From positions 1 to 64,000 of the forward strand of contig JAFPZD010000116.1 of NCBI GenBank assembly GCA_017417465.1: a stretch of DNA of 64,000 bases. The letters run 5' to 3'. The translations under genes were made by a program, and so were the position numbers. This document shows positions 23,778 to 34,155 of the stretch, piece by piece (the stretch's first letter is position 1; each line of letters starts with the position of its first letter). The notes below the pieces were generated by a model. That model made no database searches, was not told the origin of the DNA, and worked only from the letters and a program-made list of their open reading frames with translations. This DNA comes from Prevotella sp. (lineage in GTDB: Bacteria; Bacteroidota; Bacteroidia; Bacteroidales; Bacteroidaceae).

Positions 23778-26700
23778 ATGAAACCGATTCGTAAAACCTC
23801 GAAGCGATGGTGGCGGGTGCTACCACTGCTTCTCATGTGCCTCATCGGAGGCAGCAGCCCGACGCTGGCCGACAAGATCAACGAGATTGAGTTCACCGAC
23901 GGCCGCTACACCTACGTCAACCAATACCCCAATGCGAGTACGCCCTTCTTCGAGATGCGGATGATCTACTACGACTGGGCCACTCACCACAACTGCTTCT
24001 GGAAGAGCGCACCCGAAATCTATGTCGACGGTGTCAAGGTGTGTAATGCCAAGGAGATAGGACAGTACTACGACGGCGGCTCGGGTGCCGGCACCCAAGC
24101 CAAAGACGATGCTTACGCCTACGACAGCTGGTGGGGCAACGCCTACGACAAGACGGACAACGGCATAACCTACAGGGTGCGCTTCCGCGACCCCTACGAG
24201 TCGAATAAGGACACCGGCTACCGTAAGTTCTCCTGCTACATGCGCGTCTATATCAGCAGCATGGAGTCGGGCTCGACGCACTCCGTGACCATCAAGGGCA
24301 CGTGGTGCTACAACGGCAACGATGAGCAGCATGCCGTCGACAAGACCTATACGTTCACGGTGCCCACACTGTGGGACAGCTCCCATCAGCCTTCAGCCGA
24401 GATGACAGACTATCAGACCATCAAGGCCACCGGCAAGCTCAACAAGGACGTGGGCAAGACGAAGTTGGGATTCCTGAAGGCTTCTGACGGCAAGCAACCT
24501 ATTCAGAACACATCTTACTACACCCGCGCGTTCGTGAATCCGGCCAGTCTGGAGGGCCTGATAACGAAGGACAAGGGTGCCACGTCGTACAACGACCTGA
24601 CCGGCACCCATTCGCGCAACGACCAACAGCAGTATGACGGCACGTCGACTTCCATCGAGTATGCTGTCCAACTGGACGACAATAGCTTTACCACCCACTA
24701 CTACAAATGGTACGACGTCAGCCTGGAGGGTTGTGCCAAACCCACGAATCTTGTAGCCACCGACTTTCCGTGGTCGAAGAGAATGAAACTGGAATGGGGC
24801 GTGCAGGACAGCGACCGCTTCACAAAAGGCACATGGACCATCAAGCGCGACGGCCAGCAGGTAGCCGACAAGCTGAGCTACAACATACGCGAATGGTACG
24901 ATGAAAGCCCGGCATGGGACACCAACCATCGTTATGAGCTGTACTTCGTGCCAGATGGGACAACCACGACCTACAATTCACTGAAGGCCCAAGCCACCAA
25001 TAAGCTGACGCGCGTCTGGAACATTAACAAGTTCACGGCGGCCATTGACGAAGATGAGAGCAAGATAACGCTGACATGGGAACACGACGAGATTGCGGAT
25101 GCCAAGAGTTCGAACACCTATACCTTGACCCTGTGGCGCGCCTTCGTCAACGATCAGGACAACTGGACAAAGGTGACCGACATCACCATCAACAGCAGCG
25201 ATGTGACCAACGGCTCGCACACGGAGGAGACCAGGTCGCTGCAAAGCAACCGGGGCTACATCTACAAGCTCACCATCTCGGTGCTGGAACAGAACTATGA
25301 AGTCCTGTCGAACGCGGTAACGGTAGGCGGTTCGAAGATCAAGTCGTTCAAAGCCTCGCGCGGCACCTACAGCAACGTGGTGAAGCTGCAATGGACGGTG
25401 AAGCAGGTGGGCTCCGAAGATACCGAGTTCACCCTTTACCGCCGCCCCTTGGGGAGCACCAACGAGAGCGACTGGCATGACATCTACAGCACGAGAGGCC
25501 AGTCGACGACCTACAGCTACGAGGACGTGACCGCCCCGTCGGGCAGCTATTGCGAGTATCGCATCGCTGTCATGGGCCTTGACGACAAAGGCAACACCGA
25601 AATCAAGCACAGCGACACAGCCGACGGCTTCACCTTCTCCTCCGGCGTCATCAGCGGACGCATCACCTATGGTACTGGCATGGCCGTGGAAGGCGTGAGA
25701 GTAGCGCTGAAGCAGCAGGACGGCGACGGCGAGGAGACCCAGAATGGCGGCATGCACTCACTGCGCTTCTCGGGCAGCCGTTACACCGGCCTGTGCTATC
25801 AGACCGACACCGCCGAGATACGCAAGCTCTTTGGTGGCGACTTCACCCTGCAGATGTACTTAAGACCTGTCTTTGAGGAAATGGCCGCCAACAACACGCG
25901 TTATATGGCCTTCGACAGCTACAACGTCTTCAGTCTGTATTTACGCACTGATGCCGACAACAGGCGGTTCGAGATACAACCCTGGCTGCAGGGCTACAAG
26001 GCGTCGGGCATCTACATCCCTGCGGGCGAGTGGAGCCACGTCACCATTGTTCACTCGCGGGCAAAGGACAGCCTGAAGGTTGTCGTCCATCGGGTCGACA
26101 CAACATTGTCAACGAACATGGTGGCAGGGTTCGCATGGACCGACCGGAGCAAGACGGCCAACAGCATCGCCGTTGCCAACAGCTCCGCGATGAACGCTGC
26201 CGCCAACTACCGGGGCTATGTAGACGAAGTGCGTTTCTTCACCAAAGCCCTCACCGACAAGGAGATTGAGCGCAACTACAACCACCCGCTGGCAGGCAAC
26301 GAGGAAGGCCTGGCCATCTATTATCCCTTAGACGAAGGCTTGGAGAATCAGACCATTGCCTACGACTTCTCGAAGACCGACGGCGTGTCGAACGGACGCC
26401 ATGCCTCCACGCTGCAAAGCACGGCACAGGGCACCGACGTCATCCCCTCAGAGGAGCAGCTCTGCCTCATGGCCTACACCGACGTACAGGGCAACTACAC
26501 TGTGCGCGGCATACCTTTCAAGGGCGACGGCACGGCCTACACCATCACGCCGCAGCTCGGCACCCATGAGTTCTCGCCTGCCTACCTGTCGCGCTTCGTC
26601 AGCGCCTCGTCGCTCGTCCACAGCGGTGTCGACTTCAGCGACATCTCGTCGTTCCCCGTCTCGGGCACCGTCTACTACGCGGGCACGACCTATCCCGTCG

Positions 26701-29700
26701 AGGGTGTCAACTTCGCCATCGACGGCGTTGCCTGCGCAAAGGAGGGCAAGATGATAGAGTCTGACGCCGACGGCAACTTCACCATCAGCGTGCCCATCGG
26801 CAAGCACTACATCATGGCCTCGAAGAGCGGCCACGTGTTTGTCAACGAGGGGCGCTATCCTGCCGACCCCGACCACACCGGCGAGCCGAAAGAGCTCTTC
26901 AACAAGCCTATGTCGGGACTGGAGTTCCGCGACGCCACGCTCGTCAACTTCACCGGCCGCGTCGTCGGAGGCGAAATCGAGGCCGACCATCCTGTAGGCT
27001 TCGGCCTGAGCCGCAACAACATCGGCGTGACACAGATGGTGGTGACCCCCGTGAACACGACACCCCTGATGAACGCCGTCAAGGTGTATAACAAGGAGCA
27101 TACCGCCTTCTGGTATGAAGCCGATACGGCGGAAGTCACGATTCCCTCGGCCACGGAGCTGGTTGCCAGCACGTCGTGGCGTGGTGCCGGCATGGACAAC
27201 TACAACAGGTACTTCATACAGACCGACCCCGAGACGGGCGAGTTCTCGGCCATGCTGCCACCGCTCATGTACAAGGTGAGCGACATGACAGTGGTGAAGA
27301 CAGGGCTGCAGGTCGGCGCCTCGACCACCATCGACCTGACCAACCCGCTTCTGGAACTCTCCGACACGCTCTGGCTCAACGGAGAGGACTACGAGCTCTA
27401 TCCCTACATCGTCAAGCTGAACCAGGTCTACCACAGCGAGCCGACATTCACCGTGAAGCAGGACGACCGCTCGGACGGCGGATTCGGTATCAAGACGTAT
27501 AAGTACAAGGACGCGCTGGGCGAAAGCTTGCTCACGAACACCTACACCCCGGAGAGCCACAGCTACAAGTACGGACACCCGCTTTTCGTTGAGAACGACC
27601 CATACGTGTTCTTCATCGAAGGCTATGAGCAGTATGTTAACCCGGACAAGGCAGACGACGATGAAGGGAAGGTTTCCCGTGTGCCCCTGAAGGACGTTGT
27701 CGTCACCATCGAGAACGCGCTGTCGTCTGACCAGACCATCTTCCTCGTCACCGGCGACGTGACCTTCGACGACGGAACGACCGCCAAAGCCCAGGCCGGC
27801 GAGGTGTACGACCTAAAGAGCAACCAGCTCGTGCTCGACTCACTCGGACAAGCCTTCTACCTCTGGCATGCCGGCATGCCCAACGTGTCGGGCAACCACA
27901 CGCGAACCATCTCCATGGCCTACGACATCAGCGACCGGCAGTACCTGTGGGACGGCAGCGGCATGACGGGAATCATCATCGGCGACCTGCCCACGGGCAA
28001 CAACTTCGTCACCAGTGGGCCCGACGAGATGCTTATGATCCTGCGCGACCCGCCAGGAACGGGTTCCTCAGCCGAGTGGAGCACAGGCACCGTCACGTCA
28101 CGCGTCAAGCTCGAAAACAACACCTGGTCGGACTCAGCCAACGGCGGCGTCACATTGAAGGCTGGCATGAAAAAGACCATGATGACAGGTGTCTTGGCCG
28201 GAGTAGGCGGAAGCGGAGACATCACCTGTACCTCCGTCTCGTGGGAGTCGAAACACGATGTCATGCTCCATGCCACGGTGGAGAACTCAGGTGAGACGGG
28301 CGAAACCATCGAGAACACCGTCAGCGTCACACAGGGCTACACCACCTCCGACGCTCCCGACTACGTGGGCGCCTACGGCGACGTGTTCATCGGTCAGGCC
28401 ACGAACATCATCTTCGGCAACGCCCGCCACGTGGGCTTCCAGCGAAAGGACGACGACTTCGACATCGGCGTCAAGGACGTCATCTCCACCGGACTGGACT
28501 TCGGCACCACCTTCGCCTACACGCAGGGCTACATCGAGGACTACCTGCTGCCCAACCTGCAGAAGGTGCGCAACTCGAAACTGCAAACGGTCACGCTCGA
28601 CTCCATCAATGCCTTTGACCACAGGAACGGCGTGGGCATGCACGACCTTGGACAGAAAGTTGGCAACCTCTATTTCACCACGCTGGCACCCGACGATGAG
28701 CACTACGGAGAGAATGGCACCTACACCGTCATCGTGCCAAGAATCGCAAAGACCGTACCCGACTCGGTGTCGACCGACGAACAGCTGTTCGAATGGTGCG
28801 TCAAGGAGAAACAGTGCTCCACCGACAGCGTCCGCTGGCTGAACTGCCAGATAAAGAACTGGAAGAACAACCTTGCCTTTAACGAAATGGAGAAGGTGAG
28901 GGCGTTCCGGAACCGCGACAATAAAGACAGCGTCAAGGTGGAGAACTACTCCTTCAACGGCGGTGCCAGCTTCAACTACTCCATACAGACCGATTCCACC
29001 AACCACTCCACATGGGAATGGTCGGTAAGCGCAGGCGTGCTCCTCGGCTATCACCACGGGCACGAATGTGAAGGAACAGGCGTGGACGTCGATGTTGAGG
29101 TCACGGCAAATGGTGGAAGGCACGAGTCCAGAGACTCCATCCATGGCTATAGCACTACCTACAGCTACACCCTCGCCGAGGAGGGTATCGACGCCCTGTC
29201 GGTGGATGTCTATCGCTACGGTGCCTTCAGCCCCATCTTCCGCACACGCGGCGGACAGACTAGCAATCCCCATGAGGGCGAAGTGCGCACCACCTACTAT
29301 GAGGAGGACGGCAACGTCCATCCCGTCATCATGGAGGCCACGATGCAGATTGAGGTGCCGCAGATTGATGTCGACGTGAACACCGTCAGCGACATTCCCA
29401 CCGGCACGGCAGCCAACTACACGCTGCGGCTGGGCAATGCCTCGGAGATAGGCGCCGACGTGACCTACAAGCTGTTTATGCTCGACGAAACGAACCCCGA
29501 CGGCGCGCAACTATCCATGGACGGCAAGGTGCTCACCGAGGGCCGCCTCGTCAAAGTGCCCGGCAACCAGACGATCGCCAAGGCCCTGCAGCTCAGACAG
29601 ACCGACACCAGCATCCTGAACTATGAGGGTACCCGCGACGAGAAGAGCCCGCTCTACGGCAAGGGCATCGGCATCGTCTTCGCTTCGGAGTCGCAGCCCG

Positions 29701-32700
29701 AGGAGATTGCCGACACCATCTTCATCAAGGCATACTTCACACCCTCGTCGTCGCCTGTGACGCTGGCACTGTCGAACACGACCATCAACACGATGACAGG
29801 CACCGACCTGACACTAACGTTCTCGGGCTTCGACCGAAACTACCACAACCTGAAGGCTTTCCGGCTGCAATACAAGGAGCCGGGGGCTACCGACTGGACG
29901 CTGCTCAAAGAGTATGTGCTCGACTCGCTGGCAGTGACGCAGAACAACGAGCTGCTGCCGAAGACGGGAGCCAGCGTCAGCTACATGAAGGACATGTCTT
30001 CGTACTCCGACGGCAACTATTTGTTCCGTGTGGTCTCGGCTGCCACCTACGGCACCAGCGAGGTCTACCGCTACAGCGACGAGATTGCAGTGGTGAAGGA
30101 CACGATGAAGCCCAGACAGCTCGGACTGCCAGAGCCTTCCGACGGGATCCTTGACATCGGCGACATTCTCAGTGTCACCTTTAGTGAGCCTATTCTCTAC
30201 GGCGATATGTCGGAGGCTAACAACTTCACCGTGACTGGCGTGCTTAATGGCTATGAAGTGGCACATTCAACGGCGCTGGCCATGAAGAACGCGGAGGGAA
30301 CGGCCACTACCGAGGCTACTATCACGCTCGCCAATAAGGACTTCTCCATCGACGCCTGGGTCAACATCAACGGCCAAGGCACCATCCTCAGCCACGGCAC
30401 GGCGGCCGACAAGCTCACCGTTAGCACCGATGACGCTGGCCATCTGATAGTCGACATTGCCGGCAGCAGCTACACTTCGACAAACACGCTGCCACAGAAT
30501 GATTGGGTCTTCCTGACGCTGAACTACACAGCTTCGTCCAGTAAGCTGTCGGCCTACGTCGCTTCTACTGACGGTGAGACGAGGTTGTTCAACAATCAGT
30601 CCGTGCCTGCCTATAAGGGCAGCGGACCACTCAGTGTGGGCAAACAGATGAAGGGTGCCATCCACGAGCTGCTGCTCTGGGACGAGGCCCACGACATGAC
30701 CACAGCGCTGATGAACCGCTCGAAGTCGAAGAATCCTTCAACGCGACACCTCATTGGCTATTGGAAGATGAACGAGGGCGAGGGTACGACCATACGCGAC
30801 TACGCACGCAACCGCCACATGAAGATGAACGCCGAAACGTGGCATCTGGAAAATGTGAACAAGGCGGTGAGCCTTGACGGACAGAGCCACCTCGCTTTTA
30901 TGGCTGCCACAGCACCCTACGCCACCGACGACGACTATGCCATCGAACTGTGGATGCGCGCCGATAAGCAGCAAGGAGAAGCACAGCTCATCCAGGCAGG
31001 AGAGATCAGCCTCTGGGTTGATACTTCGGGACAGCTGCAGCTGACGTCAGACAGTGTCTCCTACACCACGAGCAGCGGAAGTCTGACCGACAACGTATGG
31101 CACCATGTGGCATTGAACGTGCTACGACAGGGCGCTGCTGCCGTCTACGTCGACGGTGAGCGCAAGCTGGCGACGAAGGCCGCCAACATAGGGTATATCG
31201 CAGCTGACTCCATCCTCGTGGGTGCTCGCCGCTCGCACTACGCCGAAGGCAGCTTCTACAGCTACGACCGTCACTTCAAGGGGCAGGTCGACGAAGTCCG
31301 GGTGTGGGATGCTTCGCTCATTGCCAGCCAACTCACCTCGAACCGTAAGGTGCGACTCACGGGTAACGAAGACGGCCTCGTGTTCTACTATCCCTTCGAA
31401 ACGAAGCGGCTCAACACTTACAGCCAGATTGAGACCGTCGGAACAAACATTAACCTGGCGACTGGCGACAGCTTGCAAATGATGCTAAAGTCGGCACCCC
31501 TCGATCCGCAATCCACGACACTCAGCTATACCGACGAGGCACCAGCACTCCGCGAAAAGCCTGTCGAGACGAACGTGAACTTCAACTACGTAGCGTCCGA
31601 CACGAAGGTGGTCATCGAGATCGACGAGGAGCCCACCACCATCGAGGGCTGTACACTAAACTTCGTCGTACGCAATGTCAGAGATGCTAACGGCAACTAC
31701 TCTGAACCTGCCGTCTGGTCGGCATTTGTCAACTGCAAAGAGCTGGTGTGGAAAGAGGATGTCATCACTGCTCAGCAGCAGGTAGAGACGTCCACCACCC
31801 TCACGGCAACCATCGTCAACCGCAGCGGAGCCGAGCAGTTGTGGACACTCTCTGGAATGCCTGCGTGGCTGCAGGCCAGCTCCGAGATTGGCTCAACAAG
31901 CCCCGCCAGCGAGACGGTAGTGACGTTCACCGTCTCTGAGGCCACACCCATCGGCAACTATGAGGAGACCATCTACCTGAAGGGCAACAACGGCATCGAG
32001 ACACCGCTGACGCTCAACATCAAGGTCACCGGAGACGTGCCGCAATGGGCCTTCAACAAGGGCGACTACGAGGAGTCGATGAACTTCATCGGCAGCCTCT
32101 ACTTCCAGAACGTGCCAAGCAACGATACCGACGACATCGTCGCAGCATTCATCAATGGTGAGTGCCGTGGCGTGGCACAGCCAGAGTACAGGCCGCGCTA
32201 CGACAGCTACTTCGTCACCATGGACATCTACGCCAATGCCGACGAAGCCGACGCGCTGGTGGAGTTCAAGATGTACGATGCCTCCACGGGTACCGCTTAT
32301 CCCGTGGTAAAGGCTTACCTCAACGGCGAGACCAGCCCCACCACCGTCACCTTCGAGTCTAACAGCTTGCTGGGCCGCTACGCTACGCCCGTCCGTCTCG
32401 ATGCCACCGACGAGGTGGAGCAAAGCATCGAGCTGGGCAAGGGATGGAATTGGATGGCACTCGGCGTCAAGCCCGAACCGTTCACCGTTGAGCGTGTCTT
32501 CGAAAAAGCTAACGGCAGCGTGGAGTTCGTCAAGAGTAACACGCAGAACGCCGAGTTCGACGGCAATGACTGGCTGAGCCAGATCACGGCCATGAACAAC
32601 CGCGAGATGTACGCCGTGCAGACCACCGAGCCAACAAAGTTCGGCGTCACCGGTCATCGTGTTAACCCTGCCGACGAGCCTATCACCGTAAATAACGGCT

Positions 32701-33458
32701 GGAGCTGGGTGGCCTACAACCAGTTGACGGTCATGAGCCTCGCCGATGCCCTCGCCGACATGCAGCCTCAGGACGACGAGATCATCAAGGGACAGCGCGG
32801 CGTTGCCTACTACGACAACTACGAGTGGAGCGGCTCGCTCCACCAGCTGTCGCCCGGACAAGGCTACAAGATCTTTGGCAAGCAGGCACGCACGTTCACC
32901 TATCCCGCCACCACCGCGGCACCTGCACGTGCTACCCGCACCAATTCTCAATGGTCAATGGTCAATGATCAATGGTCAATGGTCAATTCTCAACCCTCAA
33001 TGTTCACCCCCGTCGACTATCACAACTATCCCGCCAACATGGTAGTCATCGCACAGGTAGTCTGTGGCAGCGAGCCAGTGGCCAACGCCGAGGTGGGCAT
33101 CTTCGCAGGTGATGAGTGCCGCGAGGCAGCAGTGACCGACGACCGCGGCATGATCTACGTCACCGTGCCCGGCAACGAGCCGACGCAGCTCTCATTCGTC
33201 ATTGTCACCGATGGCAAGACCATAGAGGCGGCAGAGACCATCACCTACGAGAACGACGCTGTCTGTGGTACGCCGCGCTCACCATTCATCATCGATCTCG
33301 GTAACGCCACAGCCATCCACTCGATTGGTTATCTGACTAATTCATCCGACAATTGCTACGACCTCCAGGGCCGCCGTGTGAATAGCCAAATGGTGAATTC
33401 GTCTAATCGTCAAATGAAGGGCGTGTACATCATCAACGGACAGAAGAGCGTGAAGTAG
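23778..33458 (+). CDS. Giant secreted LamG-rich multidomain protein A with T9SS-like tail
   Basis: 3226 residues with a signal peptide (WWRVLPLLLMCLIGGSSPTLA). Fibronectin-like repeats fill about 30-620. A carboxypeptidase-regulatory-like fold (SGRITYGTGMAVEGVRVAL, about 626) leads into a first LamG/jelly-roll (about 654-860, ending YVDEVRFFTKAL). A second regulatory-like fold lies at about 961-1030. A central region (about 1395-1840) without a recognised domain is well conserved in giant B (YVGAYGDVFIGQATNIIFG...PIFRTRGGQTSNPHEG). Two further LamG domains are at about 2188-2315 and 2368-2541. An Ig-like module (about 2671-2753), a domain resembling the small protein at 35110 (about 2756-2871), a GKGWNWMALG domain (about 2878-3048), a heptamer-encoded QWSMVND segment (3058-3076) and a CYDLQGRRV...YIINGQK tail finish it. 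Probably a surface adhesin or glycan-binding protein; no catalytic motif was seen. Confidence 0.85.
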   Translation: MKPIRKTSKRWWRVLPLLLMCLIGGSSPTLADKINEIEFTDGRYTYVNQYPNASTPFFEMRMIYYDWATHHNCFWKSAPEIYVDGVKVCNAKEIGQYYDGGSGAGTQAKDDAYAYDSWWGNAYDKTDNGITYRVRFRDPYESNKDTGYRKFSCYMRVYISSMESGSTHSVTIKGTWCYNGNDEQHAVDKTYTFTVPTLWDSSHQPSAEMTDYQTIKATGKLNKDVGKTKLGFLKASDGKQPIQNTSYYTRAFVNPASLEGLITKDKGATSYNDLTGTHSRNDQQQYDGTSTSIEYAVQLDDNSFTTHYYKWYDVSLEGCAKPTNLVATDFPWSKRMKLEWGVQDSDRFTKGTWTIKRDGQQVADKLSYNIREWYDESPAWDTNHRYELYFVPDGTTTTYNSLKAQATNKLTRVWNINKFTAAIDEDESKITLTWEHDEIADAKSSNTYTLTLWRAFVNDQDNWTKVTDITINSSDVTNGSHTEETRSLQSNRGYIYKLTISVLEQNYEVLSNAVTVGGSKIKSFKASRGTYSNVVKLQWTVKQVGSEDTEFTLYRRPLGSTNESDWHDIYSTRGQSTTYSYEDVTAPSGSYCEYRIAVMGLDDKGNTEIKHSDTADGFTFSSGVISGRITYGTGMAVEGVRVALKQQDGDGEETQNGGMHSLRFSGSRYTGLCYQTDTAEIRKLFGGDFTLQMYLRPVFEEMAANNTRYMAFDSYNVFSLYLRTDADNRRFEIQPWLQGYKASGIYIPAGEWSHVTIVHSRAKDSLKVVVHRVDTTLSTNMVAGFAWTDRSKTANSIAVANSSAMNAAANYRGYVDEVRFFTKALTDKEIERNYNHPLAGNEEGLAIYYPLDEGLENQTIAYDFSKTDGVSNGRHASTLQSTAQGTDVIPSEEQLCLMAYTDVQGNYTVRGIPFKGDGTAYTITPQLGTHEFSPAYLSRFVSASSLVHSGVDFSDISSFPVSGTVYYAGTTYPVEGVNFAIDGVACAKEGKMIESDADGNFTISVPIGKHYIMASKSGHVFVNEGRYPADPDHTGEPKELFNKPMSGLEFRDATLVNFTGRVVGGEIEADHPVGFGLSRNNIGVTQMVVTPVNTTPLMNAVKVYNKEHTAFWYEADTAEVTIPSATELVASTSWRGAGMDNYNRYFIQTDPETGEFSAMLPPLMYKVSDMTVVKTGLQVGASTTIDLTNPLLELSDTLWLNGEDYELYPYIVKLNQVYHSEPTFTVKQDDRSDGGFGIKTYKYKDALGESLLTNTYTPESHSYKYGHPLFVENDPYVFFIEGYEQYVNPDKADDDEGKVSRVPLKDVVVTIENALSSDQTIFLVTGDVTFDDGTTAKAQAGEVYDLKSNQLVLDSLGQAFYLWHAGMPNVSGNHTRTISMAYDISDRQYLWDGSGMTGIIIGDLPTGNNFVTSGPDEMLMILRDPPGTGSSAEWSTGTVTSRVKLENNTWSDSANGGVTLKAGMKKTMMTGVLAGVGGSGDITCTSVSWESKHDVMLHATVENSGETGETIENTVSVTQGYTTSDAPDYVGAYGDVFIGQATNIIFGNARHVGFQRKDDDFDIGVKDVISTGLDFGTTFAYTQGYIEDYLLPNLQKVRNSKLQTVTLDSINAFDHRNGVGMHDLGQKVGNLYFTTLAPDDEHYGENGTYTVIVPRIAKTVPDSVSTDEQLFEWCVKEKQCSTDSVRWLNCQIKNWKNNLAFNEMEKVRAFRNRDNKDSVKVENYSFNGGASFNYSIQTDSTNHSTWEWSVSAGVLLGYHHGHECEGTGVDVDVEVTANGGRHESRDSIHGYSTTYSYTLAEEGIDALSVDVYRYGAFSPIFRTRGGQTSNPHEGEVRTTYYEEDGNVHPVIMEATMQIEVPQIDVDVNTVSDIPTGTAANYTLRLGNASEIGADVTYKLFMLDETNPDGAQLSMDGKVLTEGRLVKVPGNQTIAKALQLRQTDTSILNYEGTRDEKSPLYGKGIGIVFASESQPEEIADTIFIKAYFTPSSSPVTLALSNTTINTMTGTDLTLTFSGFDRNYHNLKAFRLQYKEPGATDWTLLKEYVLDSLAVTQNNELLPKTGASVSYMKDMSSYSDGNYLFRVVSAATYGTSEVYRYSDEIAVVKDTMKPRQLGLPEPSDGILDIGDILSVTFSEPILYGDMSEANNFTVTGVLNGYEVAHSTALAMKNAEGTATTEATITLANKDFSIDAWVNINGQGTILSHGTAADKLTVSTDDAGHLIVDIAGSSYTSTNTLPQNDWVFLTLNYTASSSKLSAYVASTDGETRLFNNQSVPAYKGSGPLSVGKQMKGAIHELLLWDEAHDMTTALMNRSKSKNPSTRHLIGYWKMNEGEGTTIRDYARNRHMKMNAETWHLENVNKAVSLDGQSHLAFMAATAPYATDDDYAIELWMRADKQQGEAQLIQAGEISLWVDTSGQLQLTSDSVSYTTSSGSLTDNVWHHVALNVLRQGAAAVYVDGERKLATKAANIGYIAADSILVGARRSHYAEGSFYSYDRHFKGQVDEVRVWDASLIASQLTSNRKVRLTGNEDGLVFYYPFETKRLNTYSQIETVGTNINLATGDSLQMMLKSAPLDPQSTTLSYTDEAPALREKPVETNVNFNYVASDTKVVIEIDEEPTTIEGCTLNFVVRNVRDANGNYSEPAVWSAFVNCKELVWKEDVITAQQQVETSTTLTATIVNRSGAEQLWTLSGMPAWLQASSEIGSTSPASETVVTFTVSEATPIGNYEETIYLKGNNGIETPLTLNIKVTGDVPQWAFNKGDYEESMNFIGSLYFQNVPSNDTDDIVAAFINGECRGVAQPEYRPRYDSYFVTMDIYANADEADALVEFKMYDASTGTAYPVVKAYLNGETSPTTVTFESNSLLGRYATPVRLDATDEVEQSIELGKGWNWMALGVKPEPFTVERVFEKANGSVEFVKSNTQNAEFDGNDWLSQITAMNNREMYAVQTTEPTKFGVTGHRVNPADEPITVNNGWSWVAYNQLTVMSLADALADMQPQDDEIIKGQRGVAYYDNYEWSGSLHQLSPGQGYKIFGKQARTFTYPATTAAPARATRTNSQWSMVNDQWSMVNSQPSMFTPVDYHNYPANMVVIAQVVCGSEPVANAEVGIFAGDECREAAVTDDRGMIYVTVPGNEPTQLSFVIVTDGKTIEAAETITYENDAVCGTPRSPFIIDLGNATAIHSIGYLTNSSDNCYDLQGRRVNSQMVNSSNRQMKGVYIINGQKSVK
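32941..33003 (+). repeat. TCAATGG heptamer array in the giant A coding sequence
   Basis: Nine consecutive 7-base units (CCAATTC, TCAATGG x2, TCAATGA, TCAATGG x2, TCAATTC, TCAACCC, TCAATGT) encode a 7-residue periodic segment (QWSMVND). Three units make one protein period. The array lies before the last domain and the sorting tail. Confidence 0.95.
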
Positions 33459-33467
33459 CCTGGGGAA

Positions 33468-33512
33468 CACGTACCCACGTACCTCCGTACCCACGTACCT
33501 CCGTACCCACGT
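33468..33512 (+). repeat. Short tandem CGTACC repeats after giant A
   Basis: CGTACCCA/CGTACCTC units alternate directly upstream of the terminator hairpin. A shorter version stands in the same position after giant B (45555-45582). Confidence 0.8.
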
Positions 33513-33548
33513 TATTGGCTGTATCGGCAATGTGCCGGTGCAGCCAAT
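33513..33548 (+). terminator. Terminator after giant A
   Basis: ATTGGCTG (33513-33520) pairs with CAGCCAAT (33541-33548), with an inner CGGCA/TGCCG stem, then T-rich sequence. The same hairpin follows giant B. Confidence 0.8.
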
Positions 33549-33550
33549 TT

Positions 33551-33768
33551 CATTCTTCACTCTCCACCGTTTTAAACCGTGTTGAACCGTGGCCCACTCT
33601 TCACTCTTCACCGTTTTAAACCGTGTTGAACCGTGGCCCACTCTTCACTCTCCACTGTTTTAAACCGTGTTAAACCGTAGCCCACTCTTCACTCTCCACC
33701 GTTTTAAACCGTGTTGAACCGTGGCCCACTCTTCATTCTCCACCGTTTCAAACCGTGTTGAACCGAGG
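33551..33768 (+). repeat. 44-bp tandem repeat, five copies
   Basis: Units begin at 33551 (42 bases), 33593, 33637, 33681 and 33725. Each contains CTCTTCACTCTCCACCGT and GTTTTAAACCGTGTTGAACC with few changes. No reading frame of interest was seen. They start right after the giant A terminator. Confidence 0.95.
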
Positions 33769-33772
33769 CAAA

Positions 33773-33837
33773 AAAAAATGCCCCGCAAAAGGGGATAACC
33801 TATTGGTTATCTGCCAGTTTGGCGCGGGGCATTTTTT
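33773..33837 (+). terminator. Branched terminator-like hairpin
   Basis: The outer stem AAAAAATGCCCCGC (33773-33786) pairs with GCGGGGCATTTTTT (33824-33837). An inner stem GATAACC/GGTTATC (33794-33800, 33805-33811) makes it branched. Confidence 0.75.
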
Positions 33838-33991
33838 ATCACAGCGGGGTATAACAGTGGTATCCAGCCATTTTAGCGACAAGAAAGGGACAAGGAGTCG
33901 CACCCAACTATTTGCCGACAGCTAAAACGGCAGGCCTTGCCTGATGTTTGCAAAACCTAAACCGCGAGTCCAAAAACCCCTGAATGATGAT

Positions 33992-34100
33992 CTTGCGACT
34001 TAAGTGGTAAGAACTTGCGACTTAAGTGGTAAGAACTTGCGACTTAAGTGGTAAGAACTTGCGACTTAAGTGGTAAGAACTTGCGACTTAAGTGGTAAGA
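33992..34100 (+). repeat. 22-bp tandem repeat, five near-perfect copies
   Basis: Units start at 33992, 34014, 34036, 34058 and 34080. Each holds CTTGCG-ACTTAAGT-GGTAAG, an imperfect palindrome around ACTTAAGT, plus a two-base AA link. There are no spacers, so it is not a CRISPR array. Confidence 0.95.
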
Positions 34101-34155
34101 TACTCTTCTCCCCTACTTTGGCGACCCCGCCCCGTTCCGCCACGCTCATAATGTT

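Noticed and set aside
26448-29510. Minus-strand open frames of 376 and 407 codons opposite giant A
   Set aside because: Composition is Val/His/Gly-rich as expected for antisense of this codon usage; no signal, domain or promoter.
33992-34100. Possible CRISPR array
   Set aside because: Repeats are 22 bases with only a two-base link and no unique spacers, and there are no cas genes. The same holds for the arrays at 16459 and 60811.
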